Shown here: one piece after another, positions 24,208 through 32,131 of the stretch
How the letters are laid out: every line of letters begins with the position of its first letter
Position numbering within the stretch: the first letter of the stretch is position 1
DNA from: Nitrospiria bacterium
Lineage (GTDB): Bacteria; Nitrospirota; Nitrospiria; SBBL01; JAADHI01
Direction: 5' to 3'
Length of the DNA: 32,131 bases
Assembly (NCBI GenBank): GCA_945787655.1
Contig: CALZIJ010000016.1
Location: forward strand, 1 to 32,131
Position numbers and translations under genes: made by a program
Notes under the pieces: model-generated
Seen by the model: only the letters and a program-made list of their open reading frames with translations
What the model was told of the DNA's origin: nothing
Database searches by the model: none

Positions 24208-25812
24208 TTACTCTGCTTTTAATGTCACCACGACACGACGGTTTTTCTCCCGGCCTTCGGGAGTATCGTTATCCGCGATCGGTCTGGACGCCCCATAACC
24301 TTTCGCCGTAAGCCGGGAAGGGTCAATCCCAAAACGGCTGATAAGATATTGCCGGACACTGTCGGCCCGCCTTTGTGAAAGCGTGCGGTTAACATGCTCC
24401 GGCCCGGTATTATCTGTATGCCCTTCCACTTCTGTGGTGGTGTTCGGAAACGCCTTCATGAAATCCGAAATTTTCCTTATTTCCGCATCATACTCCGGCT
24501 TCACCCGTGCCTTGCCCGTATCAAAGCGAATATTCAGATTAACGGTGGTTTGATCCGTGACCACCATACAGCCTCGATGATCAACCGTCGCACCTTCGAG
24601 TGAATCAGGACACTGGTCAAGGGCATCGGATACCCCATCGGCATCACGGTCTTTTTCAGGGGCATCAGGACAACCCATTGCATCCACAGTCACCCCTTCA
24701 GGCGTGCCAGGACAGTCGTCAATTTCATCATAAATCCCGTCCCGGTCATCATCCAATGGGCAGCCTTTTTCATTGACATGAATGCCAACAGGCGTATCGG
24801 CGCAGCGATCCCGGCTATCGGAGACCCCATCCCGGTCCGTATCCAAAGTACAGCCCTTGCCATCGGTAAGCAGCCCTCTCGGCGTATCCTGACATTCATC
24901 CACATGATCAGGGACGCCGTCACTATCGCTGTCCATCGGGCAGCCTTCTCCATCTACTTTGACCCCTGAAGGCGTTCCGGGACAAAAATCCTGACCATCG
25001 CTCACACCGTCCCCATCCACATCATCCACCGCAGATTCAACTTTTACAGAACAGCCTTTAGCGTCAACTTTGTCCCCCGCGGGTGAATCCGGACAACGGT
25101 CCAGGTCATCCCTGACACCATCCCCATCGCGATCCAAGGGCATTGCACAACCCGACTGATCGACAATCGTACCGGCAACAGAATTCGGGCATTGATCGAG
25201 AGAATCCCCGATCCCGTCTCCGTCACTGTCCTGTGGTAATACACTCACCGCTTCAACAGGTTCTGCTTGTTTCTTCGCTTGGCTTCCCCAGGCATAAACA
25301 AGCCCGACAGCCAGTTCCATATTATGCTGCGTCTGATGATCATCCACAAAAATAAACCGGAAATCCCCCCGGAGCCCAATGCGGTCCGATAGATGATATT
25401 GCGCCCCAAATCCATAGTTTGCCATAAAATTGGTGTCAGCCCCTCTCGGATTTGAATCCAGCGACAAACCGCCAAAGCCCACGGCCAAAAAAGGCACCAG
25501 CCGCTTGTCGGGCCTAAAATAATACAAGGCATCCATATGATAGAGCACCCCATGAATCGTACTGTCATTGTCCCCCAAAAAACTGGATTCAGTGGGAACA
25601 TATTCCAAGACCCCCTCAAGCCCAAAATGTGAGGTCAATGCATAACCCAAACGCAGACCCATCACTGGGCTGACATCCAGTTTTTGCTGATGATCAAATT
25701 CATAACGGCCGATGAACGGGCTCACCGAATAACGCTCCGGGCTGATTTGCGCCTGACTTTCAGCGGAAAGGATCAGGATAAAAACAAAAACGAACGCAAC
25801 AATGCTTTTCAA
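24208..25812 (-). CDS. OmpA-family outer-membrane protein with seven thrombospondin type 3 repeats
   Basis: The frame is open to 25929, but a TTG at 25810-25812 has GGAGG eight bases upstream and begins the signal peptide (LKSIVAFVFVFILILSAESQAQ), giving 534 residues. Domains in order: an N-terminal OmpA-like beta barrel (about 25-190, ending VGLVYAWGS), seven TSP3-type calcium-binding repeats of the form DxDxDGVxDxxDxCPxTPxG...DxxGC (about 205-420), then an OmpA C-terminal peptidoglycan-binding domain with NIRFDTGKARVKPEY, EVEGHTDNTG and LSQRRADSVRQYL. It links the outer membrane to peptidoglycan; the Asp-rich repeats probably form a rigid calcium-binding stalk. Confidence 0.94.
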   Translation of the reverse strand: MKSIVAFVFVFILILSAESQAQISPERYSVSPFIGRYEFDHQQKLDVSPVMGLRLGYALTSHFGLEGVLEYVPTESSFLGDNDSTIHGVLYHMDALYYFRPDKRLVPFLAVGFGGLSLDSNPRGADTNFMANYGFGAQYHLSDRIGLRGDFRFIFVDDHQTQHNMELAVGLVYAWGSQAKKQAEPVEAVSVLPQDSDGDGIGDSLDQCPNSVAGTIVDQSGCAMPLDRDGDGVRDDLDRCPDSPAGDKVDAKGCSVKVESAVDDVDGDGVSDGQDFCPGTPSGVKVDGEGCPMDSDSDGVPDHVDECQDTPRGLLTDGKGCTLDTDRDGVSDSRDRCADTPVGIHVNEKGCPLDDDRDGIYDEIDDCPGTPEGVTVDAMGCPDAPEKDRDADGVSDALDQCPDSLEGATVDHRGCMVVTDQTTVNLNIRFDTGKARVKPEYDAEIRKISDFMKAFPNTTTEVEGHTDNTGPEHVNRTLSQRRADSVRQYLISRFGIDPSRLTAKGYGASRPIADNDTPEGREKNRRVVVTLKAE

Positions 25813-26342
25813 TACTTTATCCTCCAAAAAACGAACAGCGATATGACTGCCGGGGTGAGAACAAGCGCCCGAAAGAATCAAGATGATCCATTCATACCGG
25901 AGTTTCTTCTGTAATAAACAGGGTAGCACCTGCTATTCAGGTTAAAGGGAGAATATTCCTAAAGTCAATATAATAATGTTTATTAACAACACGTTTACGC
26001 AAGCTGAGCGAGGGATATAAATTCCAATGTTTATAAATCTTTTTTGCTGATTGCATCCGAAAAAATCCACTCAAAAAGAAAGACACACTCCATTTCTTAG
26101 AATGACTTTGACTTTTTCTTTTCCTCGTGGCATAAAGATGTCTATCGAAAACCTGTCCCAAATCCATAACCCTTACCGGAATGGCAGTATCTGTTTCTGT
26201 ATGAACCTCATCACTTTTCTCGACCGCATTTTTCAGACCTCGCGATGAAAGCACGCTCAAACACACATCCGCCAACCGCCAGATTAAAGAACGCAGGATT
26301 TGAGTGCGGGATTCAAAAAACCAGAGAAAAAACACATTGCCT
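25813..26342. other. Gene-poor stretch of about 530 bases
   Basis: The left part holds the leader and possible promoter of the OmpA-family gene. The rest is AT-rich. The frames open in it (137 codons on minus, 65 on plus) lack a convincing Shine-Dalgarno, domain or normal composition, so I do not call a gene. A plus-strand TTGACT (26108-26113), 17 bases, CATAAA (26131-26136) could be a promoter for the methyltransferase remnant. It might be a decayed gene or a dispersed repeat; nothing in the window repeats it. Confidence 0.5.
25941..25968 (-). promoter_or_regulatory. Candidate promoter for the OmpA-family gene
   Basis: On the minus strand TTGACT (25963-25968), a 16-base spacer and TTTAAC (25941-25946) give a good -35 and a moderate -10. 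The leader to the TTG start would be about 120 bases. Confidence 0.35.
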
Positions 26343-26780
26343 ATGAACATTACGCAACAACAGGTTGAAGCCGGACAGGCGGTTTATACGAAACGTACGC
26401 TCGCAATATATGATCTTCTCGTGCTGGGCCTTTCAAACCGGCTGATTTGGAAATGCCCCACGCCGCAACTTATCACACACTATAATCAAAACGTGTCGGG
26501 AAACCACCTTGATGTCGGTGTCGGCACAGGGTACTTTCTGGATCACTGCCGTTTTCCTTCAGACACACCGCGTGTCGCTTTAATGGACCTGAACCCCGAT
26601 ACCCTGGAATTTGCCTCCCGGCGAGTGGCAAGATACCTTCCTGAAATCTACCCGCAAAATATTTTAGAACCCATCTCATTCGATGGAAACGGTTTCGATT
26701 CTGTGCAGCGCGGTTTTCCGGCCGAAAATGATCCCTCAGCCTCCCGCGCGCTTTACCGTCCAACCTTCTTTTTTGAGTAG
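26343..26780 (+). pseudogene. Class I SAM-dependent methyltransferase, truncated at its 3' end
   Basis: From the ATG at 26343 the protein reads MNITQQQVEAGQAVYTKRTL and then the SAM-binding motif I HLDVGVGTGYFLDHC and the acidic post-I strand VALMDLNPDTLEFA. Recognisable similarity stops after ISFDGNGFDSV (about base 26703), where family members go on into the central strand and the C-terminal half. The remaining 25 codons are unrelated and run into the 3' end of yciH on the other strand. The product would be about 145 residues, against about 200-220 usual for this group. It keeps SAM-site residues but lacks the rest of the fold, so it is most likely inactive. The cause may be a deletion or an assembly join. 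Confidence 0.8.
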
Positions 26781-27104
26781 TTCAATCAGTGTGTCTCGAT
26801 GATCACCCTGAATTTCGATCACCCCGTCTTTCACCGTACCCCCTGTGCCGCAATGGGTTTTAAGCCGCTTTCCCAAGGCCTTTAAATCTTCTACGGAGAG
26901 CGGAACCCCCTTAATCACGCACACGCCCTTTCCTTTTCGTCCTTTCGTTTCCCGCCAAACACGCACGACACCGTCACTCGACGGAGGCGCTTGCAATTTT
27001 TTGCAAATACACTGAGCGGAAAGATGACTGCAGACGGGACACATTTTCCCGAATTCGGTCGAATAAACGAGACCGCTGTTTTTATCGTGTTTTCCTGGTT
27101 TCAT
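26736..27104 (-). CDS. yciH: YciH/SUI1-family translation-factor-like protein
   Basis: The frame is open to 27407, but an ATG at 27102-27104 has GGAG five bases upstream and starts the conserved region (MKPGKHDKNSGLVYSTEFGK), giving 122 residues. The C-terminal half has the SUI1/eIF1 fold signature: GRKGKGVCVIKGV, THCGTGGTVKDGVIEIQGDHR and LLKKEGWTVK. The N-terminal half adds Cys22, Cys25, Cys32 and Cys34 (CPVC...CIC), a likely zinc knuckle that E. coli YciH lacks. Bacterial eIF1 homologues are thought to influence start-site fidelity under stress. Its 3' end overlaps the broken methyltransferase frame by 45 bases. Confidence 0.92.
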   Translation of the reverse strand: MKPGKHDKNSGLVYSTEFGKMCPVCSHLSAQCICKKLQAPPSSDGVVRVWRETKGRKGKGVCVIKGVPLSVEDLKALGKRLKTHCGTGGTVKDGVIEIQGDHRDTLIELLKKEGWTVKRAGG

Positions 27105-27255
27105 CGGTACTCCATCCATATTGACAGAAAACGAGCCAAAGCCGACCGGATCATCATACGATAAACCCGGCGGGCCTTTCCATGCTTCCCGAAAAACAAA
27201 AACTTTTAAAGCAACATGAATTCCCCTAAAATGGCGGCGCATAGGAGAATGACAG

Positions 27256-28866
27256 ATGATCCGCCTGACAGAAATCAAACTTCCACTGGAACATACGGAA
27301 GAAGACCTGATCGCGGTCGTCCTCAAAAAGCTCAAGATTCCGACAGATGCGCTCATCAATTGTACGGTTTTCAAGCGCAGTGTGGACGCCCGTAAAAAAA
27401 CCCGCATCCATTTGATTTACACGCTGGATCTCGAAACCCTCGATGAGGCGCGCCTGCTTCGCGCGAACCAACACGACCCGCATATTCGGCCCACGCCCGA
27501 CACAGCCTATCATTTCGTCGCGGAAGCACCCGCAGGTTTTAAGAAACGGCCCATTGTGATCGGCACCGGCCCTTGTGGTATATTCGCCGCCCTGTTGCTC
27601 GCGCAAATGGGCTTTCGCCCCATTGTCCTGGAACGCGGCAAGGCCGTTCGGGAGCGCACGGTGGATACCTTTTGTTTTTGGCGCAAACGCGTACTGGATC
27701 CGGAATCCAATGTGCAATTCGGCGAGGGCGGAGCCGGGACGTTTTCGGACGGAAAACTCTACAGCCAAATCAAAGACCCCGGACACCGCGCCCGAAAAGT
27801 CATGACGGAATTCGTCAAGGCTGGCGCGCCGACTGAAATACTGTATGTCAACAAACCGCACATCGGCACATTAAAACTGGTCGGCATCGTGGAAAAGATC
27901 CGCGCAGAAATTACCGCCCTCGGCGGTGAAATCCGTTTTCAAAAACGCGTTAAAATGCTCGACATCGACAAAGGCGCCGTTCAGGGCGTGACCCTCGCGG
28001 ATGGAGAGCAGATTCGGGGCGAACACGTGATTCTGGCCGTCGGGCACAGCGCGCGGGATACCTTCCAAATGCTTTTAACGCAAGGGGTTTATATCGAAGC
28101 CAAGCCCTTTTCCATCGGTCTTCGCATCGAACATCCGCAATCACTCATCGACCGCTGCCGCTTCGGCCCGCATGCGGGACATCCCGTGCTCGGCGCGGCG
28201 GATTACAAACTCGTGCACCACTGCAAAAACGGCCGCTCGGTCTACAGTTTTTGCATGTGTCCGGGCGGCACAGTCGTCGCGGCGGCATCAGAGCCGGGCG
28301 GAGTTGTGACCAACGGCATGAGCCAATACTCACGCCACGAACGCAATGCCAACAGCGGCATCGTCGTGGGCGTCACACCGGCAGACTATCCCGAAGGCCC
28401 ATTGGCGGGCATCGATTTTCAACGGCGCTGGGAACAACAGGCCTTTGATCTGGGCGGCCGGACTTATGATGCACCCGGCCAGCGTGTGGGAGATTTTCTC
28501 AAGAATCGCCCCACACCGGCTTTCGGAACCGTGCTGCCGTCCTATACGCCCGGCGTCATTCCGGGCGATTTAAGTGAAAGCCTGCCCGGTTACGCCATCG
28601 CGGCCATCCGGGAAGCGCTGCCCGTCTTCAATCAAAAAATCGAGGGGTTTGCGATGGACGATGCCCTGCTCACGGCGGTGGAAACCCGCACGTCCTCGCC
28701 AATCCGTATTAAACGAACAGTAGATTTCCAAAGCGTGAATACAGAAGGTTTATATCCCGCAGGGGAAGGCGCGGGTTATGCAGGCGGAATTCTTTCCGCC
28801 GCCGTGGACGGCATTAAAGCCGCCGAAGCGGTCGCGCTCAGCATGTTAAATGCAAATCAACCTTAA
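27256..28866 (+). CDS. FAD-dependent oxidoreductase, COG2509-like
   Basis: This 536-residue protein has AGGAGA seven bases before its ATG. An N-terminal domain of about 90 residues comes first, then a dinucleotide-binding motif VIGTGPCGIFAALLLAQMG (about 100-118), ERGKAVRERT, GEGGAGTFSDGKLYSQIKD and a C-terminal FAD motif YPAGEGAGYAGGILSAAVDG. The set fits the uncharacterised FAD-dependent dehydrogenase family (COG2509). Its FGEGGAGTFSDGKL and CMCPGG stretches are family hallmarks. Substrate is unknown. It faces SbcC; the two stop codons share TTAA. Confidence 0.93.
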   Translation: MIRLTEIKLPLEHTEEDLIAVVLKKLKIPTDALINCTVFKRSVDARKKTRIHLIYTLDLETLDEARLLRANQHDPHIRPTPDTAYHFVAEAPAGFKKRPIVIGTGPCGIFAALLLAQMGFRPIVLERGKAVRERTVDTFCFWRKRVLDPESNVQFGEGGAGTFSDGKLYSQIKDPGHRARKVMTEFVKAGAPTEILYVNKPHIGTLKLVGIVEKIRAEITALGGEIRFQKRVKMLDIDKGAVQGVTLADGEQIRGEHVILAVGHSARDTFQMLLTQGVYIEAKPFSIGLRIEHPQSLIDRCRFGPHAGHPVLGAADYKLVHHCKNGRSVYSFCMCPGGTVVAAASEPGGVVTNGMSQYSRHERNANSGIVVGVTPADYPEGPLAGIDFQRRWEQQAFDLGGRTYDAPGQRVGDFLKNRPTPAFGTVLPSYTPGVIPGDLSESLPGYAIAAIREALPVFNQKIEGFAMDDALLTAVETRTSSPIRIKRTVDFQSVNTEGLYPAGEGAGYAGGILSAAVDGIKAAEAVALSMLNANQP

Positions 28867-31800
28867 GGAACCACACATTCGATGCGGCTGCCGGTCCGGC
28901 CTGAAACCAGTTCAATACGGGTATTGATCCGTTCTTTGAGTTCCGGCACATGGGAGATCATGCCGATCATCCGTCCCCCCGACTGCAATTCCATCAAGGT
29001 ATCAATTGCGACATCCAGGGCCTCCGGGTCGAGGCTGCCAAAACCTTCATCGATAAATAATGTATCGAGACGAATCCCTCCGGCATAGGCCTGCACTACG
29101 TCCGATAAACCCAGCGCGAGAGAAAGCGCGGCAATAAAACTCTCACCCCCGGAAAGCGTGGATGCTGGCCGGACTTTTCCCGTAAATGCGTCTTCCACTT
29201 CCAAATCCAGACCGGCCTTGCTTCGGCGATCAGAAACAGCCTCGCAACGCCGAAGCTGATACCGTCCCCGGCTCATCTTGGCCAGACGCTGGCCTGCCTC
29301 AATTAACACATCATCCATTAACACACTCAGCACAAACCGATGCAGGCTGAGATTATAGTTATTTTTCCCGTTGGCGATCTCACTCAATTTTCCGACAATC
29401 CCATAAGATGCCTCAAGCGTTTTTTCTTTTTGAGCATGATTCTGCAATTTTTTCTGAAGGGCTGCAAGCTGGGTCTGACGATGCTCCACCGCATGAAATC
29501 CCTTTGTCGCAGCTTCTTTTTCCTTTTCGGCGCTTTGGTACATGGCCCTCAGCTTCTCCATATCCGGCCGACACAAGTTTTCAATGGCCTTCTTTTTTTC
29601 TGTCATTTCTTTTTCGGCCAGCCGTTGTTGGTCCTGATGTTCCCGTACAGTTTTTTCCAGCACTTCAAGTTCATCTTTCGGGCAGCGTGCGTCCAAAAAA
29701 GAGGACAATGATTCAAAACTGCTTTTTTTAAGACGAGTGGTCCAAGCGGCTTGGGCCACCTCATCGTGCGTGTTTGCCTCGGAAAAAGAACGGTCCGCCG
29801 CCGTTTTTGCGGCTTCTGCGGCAGATTTGTTTTCTCTGGCCTGCTGATGTGCTTGCTCGGCGGCCCGAACCCACTGTATCAGTTCATCCCGACCTTTAAC
29901 ACACCGGGCGATTGCTTTCTCCAGGTTGCCCGCGCCACGATAGGCTTCGGGCAGCTCGGCTTCCTTGTTTTTAAAATCCACGGATGCCGCCGTGAAATCA
30001 CTTTTGCAAAGACTCAAGTCTTGCTGTTTTTTTTCAAATTCAATCTGGAGTGACTGTGCTTTTTGTTGAAGTTGTTCCAGCGCCGCCTGCCATTTCGGAT
30101 ATTCAGAAGCTTTCTCAGTCAAGACAGTGATTTCTTGTTGAAGGGATTGAAGCTTTGTTTTACATGCCGCAACAGTGAGTTCTTTTTCCTCATCCTCAGT
30201 GCTTTGGAGTGCCTCCCGTTTGGCTGTTTCGACCTTTAATTCATTTTCGTAAGCCCCGAGTTTTTCACGAAATACATCCCGGACCTTCTGGCACTCCTCT
30301 TCCCGGAGACGGGCGGATGCCAGCTCTTCTTTTGATGGAACCTCAAACCTTTCGGGAAACGGCTTTCGATGCTCCCGGCTGCCACAAACCAGACAAGGCT
30401 CGCCCTCTTTCAGTTCCTGCGCCAGCAAGGCCGCCTGACCCTGCTGCCAGGACGCTTCACATTTTTTCCTCAGACAGACGGCTTCTTTATATTCAGTTTC
30501 CTTGTCCTGAAAAGCCGTTGTTCCTTTTGTTATATTTTTATGAAGTTCAAGTAAACGGCTGTCCTGCTGAATCCGGATCTGCATGTTTTTGAGCTGCTCT
30601 GAACATTTTTCAAAGGCAATGCGTTTTAAGGGGAGTTCACGAACGGCGGCCTCCAGATCCTTGATCTCCAGCTCCAGCTGCTCTCTTTGTTTCTTAAGGT
30701 CCACCATTTCTTTTTCCGATTGCCGGGCTTCAATTTCGGACTTTTTTAACCGGCTTTTGGCCTGAATCAAGCACTTTTCCGCGTCAAGCCATTGCCGATG
30801 CCGCGACTGATACCCCTCTAAAACAACGAACTCCTGCTTCAGTTTTTCGAGTCGTTGTTTTTTTTCGGTCATTTTTTGTTCGCCTGCGGCGGCCGTTTTT
30901 AACTGTTCAAGGGCTTTCTCAAATGCTTTCTGTTGAAATAAAACGGACTTCCGGGCCTTTTCCCATTCCGCCTTCCGCTGCAAACTCGCCTCGTAAACGG
31001 GCGCCAGTTCGCGGGCAGACCGGGCGTTTTGAAGCCGGAGAGCCTGCTCATCAACAAGGCCTTTCTTTCCTTGCAAAGCGGATAATATTTTTTGCGCTGC
31101 GTCAAAGTCTTGAAACTGCTTTTCCAGGGCCGTCGCCTGCTGAAGCTGCACCTGTTGATGATTAAACTGACGTTCCGCCGCCGCTTGAATCTGTTTCGCC
31201 TCAGTCATCTCTGCTGCGACAACAGCGCATTCTTTTTTTAACGCATCGATGGATTCAAGCCCTGCGGCTTCAAGTATTCCAGCCTGTTTTTGTTTCAAGT
31301 CCCGGACCTCGTTCTTCAGTGCATTGGCCTTGTCTCTTAATTGTTCTTCAAGCCGCGTGTAGACATGGGTTTGAAAGAGCTGGCGGAAGATGGCCTCGCG
31401 GTTTTGCGAATCCGCCAGTAAAAGTTCACGGAATTTTCCTTGCGGCAGCACCATGACCTGCCGAAATTGCGCCACACTTAAACCCGTCAGTCCCGTGATT
31501 TTTTCATTGGCTTCGGTGATTTTCCGTGGAACGAGCAGATCCTCCCTACCATCCGTACCCAGCCGCCACAATTGCGCCTCCGCAGATTGCGCCGTCGTGC
31601 CCTCGCCCCGCGCCTTGGGGCGCTCCTGATCAGGAATTCGGCGGATTTTATAGCGTTCTCCCGCCAGATTAAACACCAGAATGACTTCAGTTATTTGCCC
31701 CGGATCGGCATGATCACAGCGCATTTCCTTGCCGGAGCGCTCCGCCCCCGTGGTTTCGCCGTAGAGTGCAAAACAGATCGCATCCAGTATCGTGGTTTTT

Positions 31801-32131
31801 CCGGCCCCGGTCGGACCGTTGATCAGAAAAAGCGGGTGCTCTCCCAGCGAATCGAAATGAATGGTTTCCGTCTTCAGAATTTGATGTGTTTCATGTCCTT
31901 TTCCGGCGAGAATCACCACATCCCTTTTTCTGGATTTTTTTATAATATATTCGATTGCTTTTTTTCTGTCTTGAATCAGGACATAGTCTTGGAAATTAGG
32001 ATCTACGCCCTTCAGGATTTCGTGCATAATGCCCTGGCTGTCTTCCGAGCGCGGATTGTCATCGGTAATCACCAACAGGTCGGCGAAATCGCCGGCAATC
32101 TTGCCCATTTTAGGTCGCTTGCCGCGATCTC
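28863..32131 (-). CDS. sbcC: SbcC exonuclease subunit with N-terminus replaced by MurE C-terminus (chimeric frame, open at right edge)
   Basis: From about base 31853 leftward the frame is a full SbcC: LFLINGPTGAGKTTILDAI (Walker A), long coiled coils, zinc hook CLVC near 30383-30394, LSGGES signature near 29140-29158 and LFIDEGFGSLD (Walker B) near 29030-29062. SbcC with SbcD cuts hairpins and DNA ends. Family members have about 30 residues before Walker A (typically an FGPF stretch then ETIDFD). Here that part is missing and the frame instead continues upstream as MurE C-terminus through ETIHFD. No start codon of normal SbcC is present. The last domain is intact. SbcD is not in the window. 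The chimera would lack the first strands of the ATPase lobe and is doubtful as an enzyme. See the MurE entry. Confidence 0.85.
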   Translation of the reverse strand, partial: DRGKRPKMGKIAGDFADLLVITDDNPRSEDSQGIMHEILKGVDPNFQDYVLIQDRKKAIEYIIKKSRKRDVVILAGKGHETHQILKTETIHFDSLGEHPLFLINGPTGAGKTTILDAICFALYGETTGAERSGKEMRCDHADPGQITEVILVFNLAGERYKIRRIPDQERPKARGEGTTAQSAEAQLWRLGTDGREDLLVPRKITEANEKITGLTGLSVAQFRQVMVLPQGKFRELLLADSQNREAIFRQLFQTHVYTRLEEQLRDKANALKNEVRDLKQKQAGILEAAGLESIDALKKECAVVAAEMTEAKQIQAAAERQFNHQQVQLQQATALEKQFQDFDAAQKILSALQGKKGLVDEQALRLQNARSARELAPVYEASLQRKAEWEKARKSVLFQQKAFEKALEQLKTAAAGEQKMTEKKQRLEKLKQEFVVLEGYQSRHRQWLDAEKCLIQAKSRLKKSEIEARQSEKEMVDLKKQREQLELEIKDLEAAVRELPLKRIAFEKCSEQLKNMQIRIQQDSRLLELHKNITKGTTAFQDKETEYKEAVCLRKKCEASWQQGQAALLAQELKEGEPCLVCGSREHRKPFPERFEVPSKEELASARLREEECQKVRDVFREKLGAYENELKVETAKREALQSTEDEEKELTVAACKTKLQSLQQEITVLTEKASEYPKWQAALEQLQQKAQSLQIEFEKKQQDLSLCKSDFTAASVDFKNKEAELPEAYRGAGNLEKAIARCVKGRDELIQWVRAAEQAHQQARENKSAAEAAKTAADRSFSEANTHDEVAQAAWTTRLKKSSFESLSSFLDARCPKDELEVLEKTVREHQDQQRLAEKEMTEKKKAIENLCRPDMEKLRAMYQSAEKEKEAATKGFHAVEHRQTQLAALQKKLQNHAQKEKTLEASYGIVGKLSEIANGKNNYNLSLHRFVLSVLMDDVLIEAGQRLAKMSRGRYQLRRCEAVSDRRSKAGLDLEVEDAFTGKVRPASTLSGGESFIAALSLALGLSDVVQAYAGGIRLDTLFIDEGFGSLDPEALDVAIDTLMELQSGGRMIGMISHVPELKERINTRIELVSGRTGSRIECVVP
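31851..32131 (-). pseudogene. murE: MurE C-terminal fragment fused in frame to sbcC
   Basis: On the minus strand the last 280 bases read DRGKRPKMGKIAGDFADLLV, then ITDDNPRSED and DVVILAGKGHETHQIL. These are the C-terminal ligase-domain motifs of MurE, which adds the third amino acid to the peptidoglycan peptide. DNPR is the motif tied to meso-diaminopimelate. MurE normally ends about 10-20 residues after HETYQI, with IHFDDRE-like sequence; here IHFD passes straight into SLGEHPLF of SbcC. The upstream part of murE lies off the right edge. Confidence 0.85.

Noticed and set aside
26051-26248. 65-codon open frame on the plus strand
   Set aside because: Overlaps the frame above on the other strand and shows no protein features; probably non-coding.
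25937-26350. 137-codon open frame on the minus strand
   Set aside because: No recognisable domain, no convincing Shine-Dalgarno, odd composition. Treated as part of the gene-poor stretch.
27226-27861. 211-codon open frame antisense to the FAD oxidoreductase
   Set aside because: Opposite clear FAD-binding coding sequence; no features of its own.
1-32131. tRNA, rRNA, CRISPR array, insertion sequence or prophage
   Set aside because: I looked through the intergenic gaps on both strands and found no cloverleaf, spaced direct repeats, transposase or phage genes.

Overview
The window comes from a Gram-negative, diderm, meso-DAP bacterium, most likely Pseudomonadota-like. The evidence is outer-membrane lipid-transport proteins (MlaA, MlaC), an OmpA/thrombospondin-type-3 porin-like protein, a RhlB-type helicase very like the gammaproteobacterial enzyme, a YciH protein, and a MurE fragment with the DNPR motif of DAP-adding ligases. 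I cannot place it in a genus. No rRNA, tRNA, CRISPR array, insertion sequence or phage module was seen. Coding density is high, and the content is mostly housekeeping plus envelope genes.

Left block (1-10058, all minus strand). Ten genes run leftward with no gap above about 81 bases: a 14-blade Ycf48-like secreted propeller, a small polytopic UbiA-like membrane protein, phosphoglycolate phosphatase, an M16 protease pair (one catalytic, one lacking HxxEH), an AT-rich coiled-coil/zinc-ribbon gene, an unknown polytopic membrane protein, MlaA, MlaC, and the N-terminal part of an RND/MMPL exporter cut by the left edge. The MlaA-MlaC-RND group looks like an outer-membrane lipid trafficking unit with an RND pump and no MCE/ABC genes in view.

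Middle block (10126-15409). A small secreted helical protein is followed by rhlB and gpsA on the minus strand, then pyrF, ppa and a DedA-family gene on the plus strand. pyrF has a good sigma70-type promoter, a TTG start and an intrinsic terminator overlapping its stop codon.

Bat block (15495-22688, plus strand). A good promoter precedes MoxR ATPase, DUF58, DUF4381, BatA (VWA), a BatB-BatC fusion (VWA plus TPR) and BatD. Several of these genes overlap by a few bases. An SDR gene follows closely, then a small secreted coiled-coil protein. A convergent OmpA-family gene with seven TSP3 repeats lies on the minus strand.

Right block (25813-32131). A gene-poor stretch leads into a SAM methyltransferase that loses its C-terminal half next to the end of yciH. 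An FAD-dependent oxidoreductase (COG2509-like) follows. The right edge holds SbcC, whose N-terminus has been replaced in frame by the C-terminal part of MurE. The methyltransferase and SbcC/MurE junctions are the most anomalous sites: each is either a real rearrangement or an assembly misjoin. I see no convincing wholly new system. The best candidates for new biology are the MlaA-MlaC-RND operon with its unknown membrane protein, and the double-propeller/UbiA-like pair.
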